A stretch of 50,814 bases of DNA, taken from Saprospiraceae bacterium. GTDB lineage: Bacteria > Bacteroidota > Bacteroidia > Chitinophagales > Saprospiraceae. Each line of letters opens with the position of its first letter. Within the stretch, counting starts at the first letter, position 1. Under the pieces are notes generated by a model. It saw nothing but the letters and a program-made list of their open reading frames with translations. It was not told where the DNA came from and ran no database searches. Position numbers and translations under genes: made by a program. Below are positions 35,497 to 43,125 of the stretch, one piece after another. The DNA lies in NCBI GenBank assembly GCA_026993525.1, contig JALWSS010000144.1, positions 1 to 50,814 on the forward strand, read 5' to 3'.

Positions 35497-36495
35497 ATGA
35501 GCATCTTAAATTTCCAGAAGCCCGATAAAATCATCATGCAAAAAGCAAATGATTTTGAGGGAACTTTTGAGTTCCGTCCGCTTGAACCGGGCTTTGGTCA
35601 AACCATCGGAAACTCTCTCAGAAGAATCTTGCTTTCTTCCCTGGAGGGTTACGCCATTTCTGCTGTTCGCATTGCCGGTGTCGATCACGAGTTCGCCACC
35701 ATTCGCGGTGTGGTACAGGACGTGCTCGACATCATTCTGAACCTGAAGCAGGTTCGTCTGAAATGTGCTATTGACAGTGAGGAGATCAACAATGAAAAGA
35801 TTTACCTCACCATCAGCGGTAAAGAAGAATTCAGGGCTGGCGATATCGAGAACTACTCCAATGTTTTCAAGATCACCAACCCCGACCTGCTCATTTGCCA
35901 GATGGAGCCTTTTGTCAACCTCGAGATGGAGTTGACAGTAACCAAAGGCCGTGGCTATGTGCCTGCAAGTGAAAACCTGCCAAAGGACGCCCCGATCGGT
36001 GTAATTCCTCTGGACGCCATTTATACGCCCATCAAAAACGTTGCTTACAGGGTTGACAACACCCGTGTCGGTCAGCGCACCGACTACGAGCAACTGACCA
36101 TCGATGTGAAAACCGATGGTACCATCCACCCGGAAGACGCCATCAAAGAAGCTTCCAGGATCATGATCCACCACCTGATGCTCATCACCGATGAGTACAT
36201 CAGCATGCCGGATGAAACCAGCCGCCGTGAGGATGTTGTGGACGAGCACATCCTTCACATGCGCAAGCTGCTCAAAACTCCGCTGGAAGATCTCGACCTC
36301 TCAGTCAGGGCCTATAACTGCCTCAAGGCAGCCAAAATCAACACCCTTGCTGAACTGGTGAAATACGATACCCACGAGTTGCTCAAATTCCGCAACTTCG
36401 GCAAGAAGTCTCTGGTTGAAATTGAAGAACTCCTCGCTGAAAAGAACCTCACTTTCGGCATGGACTTGTCAAAGTACAAGCTCGACGAGGAGTGA
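35497..36495 (+). CDS. rpoA: RNA polymerase alpha subunit
   Basis: Alpha dimerises to nucleate RNA polymerase assembly. The 332-residue protein has the N-terminal assembly domain (about 1-230: FRPLEPGFGQTIGNSLRRIL, LSSLEGYAISAVRIAGVDHE, then GRGYVPASENL) and a C-terminal domain (about 255-330: PLEDLDLSVRAYNCLKAAKI, FRNFGKKSLVEIEELLAEKN) that contacts UP elements and activators. It is full length. A 178-base structured gap precedes it and a 22-base palindrome follows. Confidence 0.99.
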   Translation: MSILNFQKPDKIIMQKANDFEGTFEFRPLEPGFGQTIGNSLRRILLSSLEGYAISAVRIAGVDHEFATIRGVVQDVLDIILNLKQVRLKCAIDSEEINNEKIYLTISGKEEFRAGDIENYSNVFKITNPDLLICQMEPFVNLEMELTVTKGRGYVPASENLPKDAPIGVIPLDAIYTPIKNVAYRVDNTRVGQRTDYEQLTIDVKTDGTIHPEDAIKEASRIMIHHLMLITDEYISMPDETSRREDVVDEHILHMRKLLKTPLEDLDLSVRAYNCLKAAKINTLAELVKYDTHELLKFRNFGKKSLVEIEELLAEKNLTFGMDLSKYKLDEE

Positions 36496-36521
36496 TTATA
36501 AAGTCTTAATTGCAATAACAG

Positions 36522-36543
36522 GCGCCCCGCAATTGCGGGGCGC
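36522..36543. repeat. 22-base perfect GC palindrome between rpoA and rplQ
   Basis: GCGCCCCGCAATTGCGGGGC (plus GC) reads the same on both strands. In RNA it gives an 11-bp stem with almost no loop, or about nine pairs with a four-base loop. No T-tract follows. It may reduce read-through into rplQ or act as an RNA-processing or protein-binding site. Confidence 0.7.
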
Positions 36544-36584
36544 TCGTGTTGCGAAGCTATCCATAAACTAAAATCATTTAAGTC

Positions 36585-37211
36585 ATGAATCACGGACACA
36601 AAGGCAACCACCTCGGTCGCACGAAAGAGCACCGCAGAGCATTGCTCCGCAACCTGTCAGCTCAATTGATCGAGCACAAACGCATTTTTACCACTTTGGC
36701 CAAAGCCAAAGCCCTGCGTTCCTACATCGAACCGCTCGTTACAAGGGCAAAGAACAATACCACCCACAACCGCCGGGTTGTGTTCAGCTACCTGCAAAAC
36801 AAGGAAGCCATCAAAGAACTCTTCGGAACCATTGCTGCCGAGGTCGGAGATCGTCCGGGTGGTTATGTACGGGTCATTCGCACCGGTTTCCGAAAAGGTG
36901 ACGGTGCCGAGATGGCCATGATCGAGTTTGTGGATTTCAACAAAGAGTACTCAGCCAAAGAAGAAAAAGGCGGAGGACGCCGCCGTCGCCGCCGTGGTGG
37001 CAAAGGCAAGGGAAAAGCCGCAACTGCTGCTCCAACCGCTGAAACCGCAACCGAAACGGTAGAGGAAGTTGCAGAAGAAACAGCAGATACAACTGAGGAG
37101 ACAGCAACCGAAGTTGCCGAAGCAACAGAAGAAGCTGCCGAAGAAACCACCGCTGAGGAAACTTCTGAAGCTGAAGAATCATCAGAAGAAGGCGAGGAGG
37201 AAGAGAAGTAA
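36585..37211 (+). CDS. rplQ: 50S ribosomal protein bL17 with long acidic tail
   Basis: bL17 lies near the tunnel exit. The core (1-121) is standard: [60 protein letters not shown] and the [20 protein letters not shown] strand pair. A tail of about 87 residues is added: a basic [16 protein letters not shown] linker and then an Ala/Thr/Glu low-complexity stretch with net charge strongly negative, ending EEGEEEEK. Tails of this kind occur in other Bacteroidota bL17, but its role is not known to me. The gene ends the array. Confidence 0.98.
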   Translation: MNHGHKGNHLGRTKEHRRALLRNLSAQLIEHKRIFTTLAKAKALRSYIEPLVTRAKNNTTHNRRVVFSYLQNKEAIKELFGTIAAEVGDRPGGYVRVIRTGFRKGDGAEMAMIEFVDFNKEYSAKEEKGGGRRRRRRGGKGKGKAATAAPTAETATETVEEVAEETADTTEETATEVAEATEEAAEETTAEETSEAEESSEEGEEEEK

Positions 37212-37237
37212 TACCGTTCCTCCACAGCATATAATTG

Positions 37238-37269
37238 AAAAGGCCACTCAGCATTTGAGTGGCCTTTTT
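37238..37269 (+). terminator. Rho-independent terminator of the ribosomal array
   Basis: AAAAGGCCACTCA (37238-37250) pairs with TGAGTGGCCTTTT (37256-37268) across a GCATT loop and ends in a T-run. It is well placed 27 bases after the rplQ stop. Confidence 0.95.
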
Positions 37270-37331
37270 ATGTGTCCGGCCCAGGTACAGAAAAAGTTGC
37301 TTTTCCGATGAAAACTATGCCGGTAGGGAGT

Positions 37332-37352
37332 ATCCCGAACTCATTTCGGGAT
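37332..37352. repeat. TCCCGA palindrome, copy 2
   Basis: ATCCCGAA-CTCAT-TTCGGGAT is an 8-bp hairpin, the second of the dispersed TCCCGA family, followed by a CATTCCTCATTCC simple repeat. Confidence 0.8.
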
Positions 37353-37403
37353 CATTCCTCATTCCCCGTCTGTTCAGCCGGGCAAGCTCATTCCTCATTC
37401 CTC

Positions 37404-37421
37404 TCCCGACGAATGTCGGGA
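37404..37421. repeat. TCCCGA palindrome, copy 3
   Basis: TCCCGAC-GAAT-GTCGGGA has the same 7-bp stem as copy 1 with another loop. It lies 52 bases from copy 2, again between convergent genes. Confidence 0.8.
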
Positions 37422-37449
37422 TCATCCCTCATCCCTTTATTATTCGTCC

Positions 37450-39675
37450 TCACTCCCTTGGAGCCTGTTTTTCCCTCACCTTGAAGCGGGTCTTTTTGTC
37501 CTTTTTGGCGTTTGATTTCGGTCGCACCAGTTTCATTTCCCTGACGATATTTTCAGCTCCGGCAAACTTGTCGATGAGGAACAGGATGTAGCGGACATCC
37601 ACCATGATGTTTCGGCAGAGCCGTTCGTCGAAGTTGTAATCGCTCATGGTGCCTTCCCACACCCTGTCGAAGTTGAGGCCGATGAGGTTGCCGTGGGCAT
37701 CGATGGCCGGGCTGCCGGAGTTGCCGCCGGTGGTGTGGTTGGAACCGATGAAACAAACCGGCATGCGGCCACCCTCGGCATACACGCCGTAGTCCTTTGC
37801 ATTGTACAGGTCAATGAGTTTTTGCGGAACGTCAAACTCATAATCTCCGGGGACGTATTTCTCCATTACGCCATCCAGGTAGGTTTTGGTCAGGTAAACC
37901 ACCGCGTCCCGTGGTTTGTAGCCCTGCACCCGGCCATAGCTGCAGCGCATGGTGCCGTTGGCGTCCGGATAAAAGCGCTTGTCCGGGAAGGCCTCCATCT
38001 GTGCTTTCATGTAGCGCTGTTGGAGTTCATCCAGTTGTTCATTCAGTTCATTGTATTTCGAAACAATCTCCTCGTTGTAGTATTTCCGGAAGGCCGATGA
38101 AAGCGCACAGGCGGCGTCATTTTCAATGGCTTTCATTACATCGCCGGGGGCCATATTCAGCGTTTTGATGGCCTGTTCAGCGTCAGCCAGCCAGCTGTAT
38201 TTGAAAACATTTTCGGCCCAGGTTTCATAATTGTTGTCGTGCGAAGCGAGGGTCTCGATGGCTGAATGGGGCATTTTGTCCTTGCCCACCTTGTTTGCCA
38301 GGAGTTCCATCTGGGCGGCAAACACTTTGGCATCCAGTTCCGGGCGGTAGTTTTTGTAAAAATTCTTCAGCCAGGGTATCAGCCTGTTTCTGAAGCTGTT
38401 GAAACCTTCTTCTCCGTTGTTTTCATAGTACCCTTTCAGGCGGTTCACTTGCGAGGCAATCCGGAGAATCTCAACATTCCGGAAGGTCACTTCATCGTAA
38501 TAGGCCTTGAGCAGTGCATAGGGCTCAATTTCAGCATAAAGGCGGTTCATGTCGTCCAGCAAGGTGCCGTATATGGCATTGAGGTCGGGTCTGATGGCCA
38601 CCACTTTTCTGAACTCTTTTTCGTATTCTTTTTTCTTCGCAACGGCGTTGGTGCGTTTCAGGCCCAGCACCTCGCCCTGCCATTTTTTCCAGGCGTTTGC
38701 AATGCCGGCCTGTTTGGAGGCATACTGAATTCTGACCGCTTCATCGGCACGCATGGCGGCGTCCCAGATGGCCAGCGTTCTGTCCCTCACGGAAATTTTA
38801 GCGGGATCCAGCACTTCCACGATTTGCTGAATGGCAGCCGCCGGCAGGTACTCGTTGGTGCGGCCCGGAAACCCAAATATCAGCGTAAAATCGCCATCCT
38901 GAACTCCGTCTATACTGACCGGCAGGAAGTGTTTGGGGGTGTAGGGAATGTTGTCGGGAGAGTAGTCAGCCGGGCGGTTGTTTTTGTCGGCATAGATGCG
39001 GAACAGTGAAAAGTCACCGGTGTGGCGGGGCCAGACCCAGTTGTCCGTATCGGCGCCGAACTTGCCAATGCTGGAAGGAGGAGCGCCCACCAGCCGGATA
39101 TCCCGGTAAGTGACGGTGATGAACATGAAGTACTGGTTGCCGTGGTAGAACGGCCGGATCATCACGTCCTCGTAGTCCATTTTGGCAGCAGAATTCCTGA
39201 TCTGCTCCAGGTTTTTGTCAATGGTACTTTGGCGGGTGGGCTTGTCCATGTCGTCGGTTACGCCGGCCAGGGCCTGTTCGCTCACGTCCTCTATCCGGGA
39301 GATGAGCGTAATGGTCATGCCTGGATTGGCCAGTTCCTGATCCATGCTTTTGGCCCAGAATCCGTCGCGGAGGTAGTTGTGCTCCAGGGAGCTGTGCGAC
39401 TGAATGGCGCCATAGCCGCAGTGGTGGTTGGTCAGCAGCAGGCCCTTCGGGGAAATGATGGAGGCTGTGCAGCCGCCGTTGAAGTGCACGATGGCATCTT
39501 TCAATGAGCTCTTGTTCACGCTGTAAATGTCTTCTGCACTCATCTTCATGCCCATGCTCTGCATCTCGCTTTCATTGAGCAGGGAGAGCAGCAGTGGAAT
39601 CCACATGCCGTCAACGGCGAAGGCGGCAATTCTGAAAGTGAAAACCAGAAGAAAAGAAAAGAGGAGTTTTTTCAT
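37450..39675 (-). CDS. S46-family dipeptidyl-peptidase, DPP11-like
   Basis: The 741-residue protein has a signal peptide (about 1-20) and is a periplasmic chymotrypsin-fold exopeptidase that removes dipeptides from peptide N-termini. The catalytic histidine is H85 in LLLTNHHCGYG, the aspartate is probably D221 in RHTGDFSLFRIYAD, and the serine is S653 in GGNSGSPAID. The specificity position, 18 residues after the serine, is R671 in GLNFDRVWEG. In Porphyromonas DPP11 this arginine selects Asp/Glu at P1, while DPP7 has glycine. It probably supplies dipeptides for peptide-based growth. It converges on rplQ and diverges from clpB. Confidence 0.93.
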   Translation of the reverse strand: MKKLLFSFLLVFTFRIAAFAVDGMWIPLLLSLLNESEMQSMGMKMSAEDIYSVNKSSLKDAIVHFNGGCTASIISPKGLLLTNHHCGYGAIQSHSSLEHNYLRDGFWAKSMDQELANPGMTITLISRIEDVSEQALAGVTDDMDKPTRQSTIDKNLEQIRNSAAKMDYEDVMIRPFYHGNQYFMFITVTYRDIRLVGAPPSSIGKFGADTDNWVWPRHTGDFSLFRIYADKNNRPADYSPDNIPYTPKHFLPVSIDGVQDGDFTLIFGFPGRTNEYLPAAAIQQIVEVLDPAKISVRDRTLAIWDAAMRADEAVRIQYASKQAGIANAWKKWQGEVLGLKRTNAVAKKKEYEKEFRKVVAIRPDLNAIYGTLLDDMNRLYAEIEPYALLKAYYDEVTFRNVEILRIASQVNRLKGYYENNGEEGFNSFRNRLIPWLKNFYKNYRPELDAKVFAAQMELLANKVGKDKMPHSAIETLASHDNNYETWAENVFKYSWLADAEQAIKTLNMAPGDVMKAIENDAACALSSAFRKYYNEEIVSKYNELNEQLDELQQRYMKAQMEAFPDKRFYPDANGTMRCSYGRVQGYKPRDAVVYLTKTYLDGVMEKYVPGDYEFDVPQKLIDLYNAKDYGVYAEGGRMPVCFIGSNHTTGGNSGSPAIDAHGNLIGLNFDRVWEGTMSDYNFDERLCRNIMVDVRYILFLIDKFAGAENIVREMKLVRPKSNAKKDKKTRFKVREKQAPRE

Positions 39676-39796
39676 GTCGAGTGGTTTTGGTTTGGCTTTG
39701 AGCCGTGAAGAATCTTAAATCAATCTCAGCCCGGCGAAGATAGCAAAGAGTGCCTTGCTGGTCGATTGGCAACAGGAGAGTTCACCTTCCTTTGGC

Positions 39797-39804
39797 TACC
39801 TTTG
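39797..39804 (+). promoter_or_regulatory. -7 element TACCTTTG of clpB
   Basis: TACCTTTG is a perfect TAnnTTTG match 42 bases before the clpB start. No well-spaced -33 TTG is evident. It lies inside the longer open frame, which supports ATG 39846 as the true start. No CIRCE-like inverted repeat was found. Confidence 0.6.
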
Positions 39805-39845
39805 TCGGCGTTCCGCAATGTTACAACCTGACTTCTTTCCGAAAT

Positions 39846-42623
39846 ATGACCTACGACAACTTTACCCTCAAGGCGCAGGATGCTATCATGAAAGCCCAGC
39901 AAATAGCCGTTGGGCTCAGCCAGCAGCAGGTGGATACCGCACACCTGCTCAAAGGCATTCTCGAAACCGATGAGCACGTTTCCACCTTTTTGTTGGAGAA
40001 AGCCGGCGTCAGCATGCAGATGCTCCGCCGGCAGATTGACCAGCTGATCGCCAAAGTGCCCAAGGTGGCCGGCACCGAAAAGCAGTACCTGACCCCGGAG
40101 GCCAACAAAGCTCTTGCAAGGGCAAAAAAATTGTTGCCCGATTATGGCGATCAGTACATCAGCATCGAGCTGATACTGTTGGGCATCGTTCAGGGCAACG
40201 ATGCCGGCGGCAAAATGATGCGCCTGTTGGGTGCCACCGAAGAGGGCTTGCGAAAGGCCATTCTGGAACTGCGGAAAGGGGGTAAGGTGACCGACCAGAG
40301 CAGCGATGAACAGTTCAACGCCCTGACCAAATACGCCGTAAACCTGAACCAACAGGCGGAATCCGGCAAGCTGGACCCCATCGTTGGCCGCGACGATGAA
40401 ATACGCCGTGTGCTGCACATTCTTTCCCGTCGGAAAAAGAACAACCCCATCCTGGTAGGGGAGGCCGGGGTGGGCAAAACCGCCATCGTTGAAGGCATTG
40501 CCTGGCGAATCGTCAAACAGGATGTGCCGGAAAATTTGCGAAGCAGAAAAATATACACCCTAGACATTGCAGCCCTCATCGCCGGAGCAAAGTACAAAGG
40601 AGAATTTGAGGAACGGCTGAAGGCCGTCATCAAACAGGTGCAGCAGAGCAACGGTGAGATCATCCTCTTCATTGATGAAATACACACCCTGGTGGGTGCC
40701 GGCGGCGGCAACGGCGCCATGGATGCCGCCAATATTCTCAAACCCGCCCTTGCCAGAGGCGAACTGCGCACCATTGGCGCCACCACTCCCGATGAATATC
40801 AACGCCATTTCGAAAAAGACCAGGCACTGGTGCGCCGCTTCCAGAAAGTGCTCATCGAGGAACCCAGTGTGCCGGAAACCATCTCCATACTGAGGGGCCT
40901 GCAGGAGAAGTACGAAGTGTACCACAAAATTGACATCCGGGACGATGCACTGGTGGCGGCAGCCGAGCTTTCGCACCGCTACATTACGGAACGAAACCTG
41001 CCGGACAAGGCCATTGACCTCATTGACGAAGCCGCAGCAAAACTCAGACTGGAACTGGACAGCGTGCCGGAAGTGGTGGACGAATGGGACCGCAAAGTCA
41101 GACAACTGGAAATAGAGCGGGAAGCCCTGAAACGCGAAAGCGCCACCGAAAAAGTGGAAACCATCAACAGCCTCATCGCCAATGCCCGTGAAAAAAGAGA
41201 CAGCCTTCGCGCCGCCTGGCGCAATGAAAAGGAGATCATAGATGTAATTCAGGCCCTCAAAAAACAGATAGAGCAACTGGAACTGGAAGCCGAAAAGGCC
41301 GAGCGGAACAGCGATCTGGAAAAGGTGGCCAGAATCCGCTACGGCGACCTGCCCGGCCTGCGGAAAAAAGTGCAGGTGGCCGAAAATAAACTGGCCAAAT
41401 TGCCCGAAGAAAACCGCTTCACCAACCAGGAAGTGACCGCCGATGACATTGCAGCCATTGTGGCACGCTGGACCGGCATACCGGTAACACGCATGTTGCA
41501 AAGCGAAAAGGAAAAACTGCTCAAGCTGGAAGCTGAACTCCACAAACGCCTCATCGGACAGGACCAGGCCGTGAAAGCCGTTTCGGATGCGGTGCGCCGG
41601 AGCCGTTCCGGCCTGCAGGATGAAAACAGGCCCATCGGCTCGTTCATCTTCCTGGGCCCGACCGGCGTAGGCAAAACCGAACTGGCCAAAGCCCTGGCCG
41701 AGGTGCTTTTCAACGACGAGCACGCCATCATCCGGCTGGATATGAGCGAGTACCAGGAGCGTCACAACGTGAGCCGGCTGGTGGGGGCCCCTCCCGGCTA
41801 CATCGGCTACGACGAGGGGGGGCAGTTGACCGAAGCCGTGCGCCGAAGACCTTACTCCATCGTTTTGCTCGATGAAATCGAAAAAGCCCACCCGGACACC
41901 TTCAACATTCTGCTCCAGGTGCTGGACGAGGGCCGCCTGACCGACAACAAAGGCCGTGTCGCCAACTTCAAGAATACCATCGTCATCATGACCTCCAACA
42001 TGGCAGCTGAAAAGATCATGGAGAATTTTGAAGACCTGGAAGCAGTAGGGGAGGAGCACCGGCAGGATATCATCGCCACCACCAAACAGGAGGTGATTGA
42101 TACACTGAAGGAAAACCTGCGCCCGGAATTCCTCAACCGCATCGATGAGGTCATCGTGTTCCTGCCACTGACGAAGGAAGAAATCCGGCAGATTCTGGTG
42201 CTTCTGCTAAAAAAGGTGGAAAAGCAACTGGCCCGCCAGGGCATGGAACTCGCCATCACCGGGGCTGCCCTGGACCTGCTGGCCGACGCCGGTTATGATC
42301 CGCAATACGGCGCCCGCCCCATGAAGAGAGCATTGCAGGACCTGCTCATCGATGAACTGGCCAAATATGTGATCGGAGGGGAATTTGCCAAAGGCGATAC
42401 GGTGTATGTCGCCGTTGAAAACGGGGCATTGGCTTTTGAGAACAAAGCACCAAAAGGTGCCCGCACGGTGGCTGAATGGCTGTCCGCAACCGGTGGGTCA
42501 GGCGCAGTTTCAAAGACCAATGCCTCCACAAAATCCAAAAAGCAGCAGCAACTGAAAAAACTCGAAAAAGCCGCTGAAGATGTTCAAAAGGCAGCCGATC
42601 AACTGAAAAAACAAAAAGAGTAG
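39846..42623 (+). CDS. clpB: ClpB disaggregase
   Basis: ClpB is an AAA+ hexamer that, with DnaK, rescues aggregated proteins after heat or other stress. The 925-residue protein starts MTYDNFTLKAQDAIM. It has the N-domain (about 1-145), AAA-1 with Walker A GEAGVGKTA near 205 and Walker B ILFIDEIHTLVG, the coiled-coil M-domain (about 400-525, LEIEREALKRESATEKVETI), and AAA-2 with GPTGVGKTE near 604 and IVLLDEIEKAHPD. After the normal end (about 860) there are about 65 extra residues, rich in Ala, Lys and Gln (TKSKKQQQLKKLEKAAEDVQ). Most ClpB proteins lack this extension. Confidence 0.97.
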   Translation: MTYDNFTLKAQDAIMKAQQIAVGLSQQQVDTAHLLKGILETDEHVSTFLLEKAGVSMQMLRRQIDQLIAKVPKVAGTEKQYLTPEANKALARAKKLLPDYGDQYISIELILLGIVQGNDAGGKMMRLLGATEEGLRKAILELRKGGKVTDQSSDEQFNALTKYAVNLNQQAESGKLDPIVGRDDEIRRVLHILSRRKKNNPILVGEAGVGKTAIVEGIAWRIVKQDVPENLRSRKIYTLDIAALIAGAKYKGEFEERLKAVIKQVQQSNGEIILFIDEIHTLVGAGGGNGAMDAANILKPALARGELRTIGATTPDEYQRHFEKDQALVRRFQKVLIEEPSVPETISILRGLQEKYEVYHKIDIRDDALVAAAELSHRYITERNLPDKAIDLIDEAAAKLRLELDSVPEVVDEWDRKVRQLEIEREALKRESATEKVETINSLIANAREKRDSLRAAWRNEKEIIDVIQALKKQIEQLELEAEKAERNSDLEKVARIRYGDLPGLRKKVQVAENKLAKLPEENRFTNQEVTADDIAAIVARWTGIPVTRMLQSEKEKLLKLEAELHKRLIGQDQAVKAVSDAVRRSRSGLQDENRPIGSFIFLGPTGVGKTELAKALAEVLFNDEHAIIRLDMSEYQERHNVSRLVGAPPGYIGYDEGGQLTEAVRRRPYSIVLLDEIEKAHPDTFNILLQVLDEGRLTDNKGRVANFKNTIVIMTSNMAAEKIMENFEDLEAVGEEHRQDIIATTKQEVIDTLKENLRPEFLNRIDEVIVFLPLTKEEIRQILVLLLKKVEKQLARQGMELAITGAALDLLADAGYDPQYGARPMKRALQDLLIDELAKYVIGGEFAKGDTVYVAVENGALAFENKAPKGARTVAEWLSATGGSGAVSKTNASTKSKKQQQLKKLEKAAEDVQKAADQLKKQKE

Positions 42624-42964
42624 CCATCGTTCCGATGGTTAGTTCATGGCTACCGATGATGCTACTGTATGTGCCGGATGCAAATTGAGCGGGCAGGCAG
42701 GCGGTTATTCCTGCATCTTGCGTCCGGGATCAGCAACCAGGATCGTAGTTGGAATTAAATCGTACTCATCGTAAAAAACGCCTTGACGAATTCAGCGGAC
42801 TTCCCCATCATGTTAATTAGCACGCATTTCCTGCTGTACCCATTCAAATCTGTTTCAAATAAGAATTCGTTTTGGTTTAACTGTAGATTCAATTCGTATC
42901 CCTTGAATTGAGGTATCCTTCCGGCTTAACTTTTTCACTGCCAGTGGGTTACAAATGCAGGATG

Positions 42965-43008
42965 GGAAGTTGCCCCACAACGTCGTTGTCGGGGCACTTC
43001 CTGTTTTT
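42965..43008 (+). terminator. Strong hairpin with T-tract, 340 bases after clpB
   Basis: GGAAGT-T-GCCCC (42965-42976) pairs with GGGGCACTTCC (42991-43001) with one bulged T. It is extended by ACAAC/GTTGT around a GTC loop, with one bulged C. TGTTTTTG follows. It is oriented for plus-strand transcripts, yet no plus-strand gene ends nearby. Confidence 0.75.
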
Positions 43009-43095
43009 GCACCGCCAGGTGCGAAGAAAAATCTTCGATAAAGCCTGATTCTCAATAAAAAGCAGCCGGGCAATGATTGTCAGCGTGTTGCTCCC

Positions 43096-43103
43096 TATCT
43101 TCG
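43096..43103 (+). promoter_or_regulatory. -7-like element TATCTTCG of the HD-PycTM gene
   Basis: TATCTTCG differs from TAnnTTTG at one base and lies 23 bases before the start codon. TTG at 43077-43079 is 16 bases upstream. Confidence 0.5.
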
Positions 43104-43125
43104 CAATTTGTGACACCGCTGACCC

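Larger units (their letters stand above)
42624..43125. other. Intergenic region between clpB and the HD-PycTM gene
   Basis: These 502 bases hold no credible gene; the small minus-strand frames lack start and codon support. Just after clpB, GTAGCCAT (about 42622-42629) can pair with ATGGCTAC (about 42648-42655). A strong terminator-like hairpin lies at 42965-43008. The HD-PycTM promoter lies at 43096. A long clpB 3' UTR or a small RNA ending at 43008 is possible. Confidence 0.5.

Noticed and set aside
39750-39845. Longer clpB start
   Set aside because: The -7 element at 39797 lies inside it, and ClpB homology begins at MTYDNFTLKAQ.
40560-42059. A 499-codon open frame on the minus strand
   Set aside because: It is antisense to clpB, which has all AAA+ motifs. 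The antisense product is Phe- and His-rich and unlike any known family.
42855-43073. A 72-codon minus-strand frame after clpB
   Set aside because: It has no family resemblance and crosses the strong hairpin at 42965-43001.
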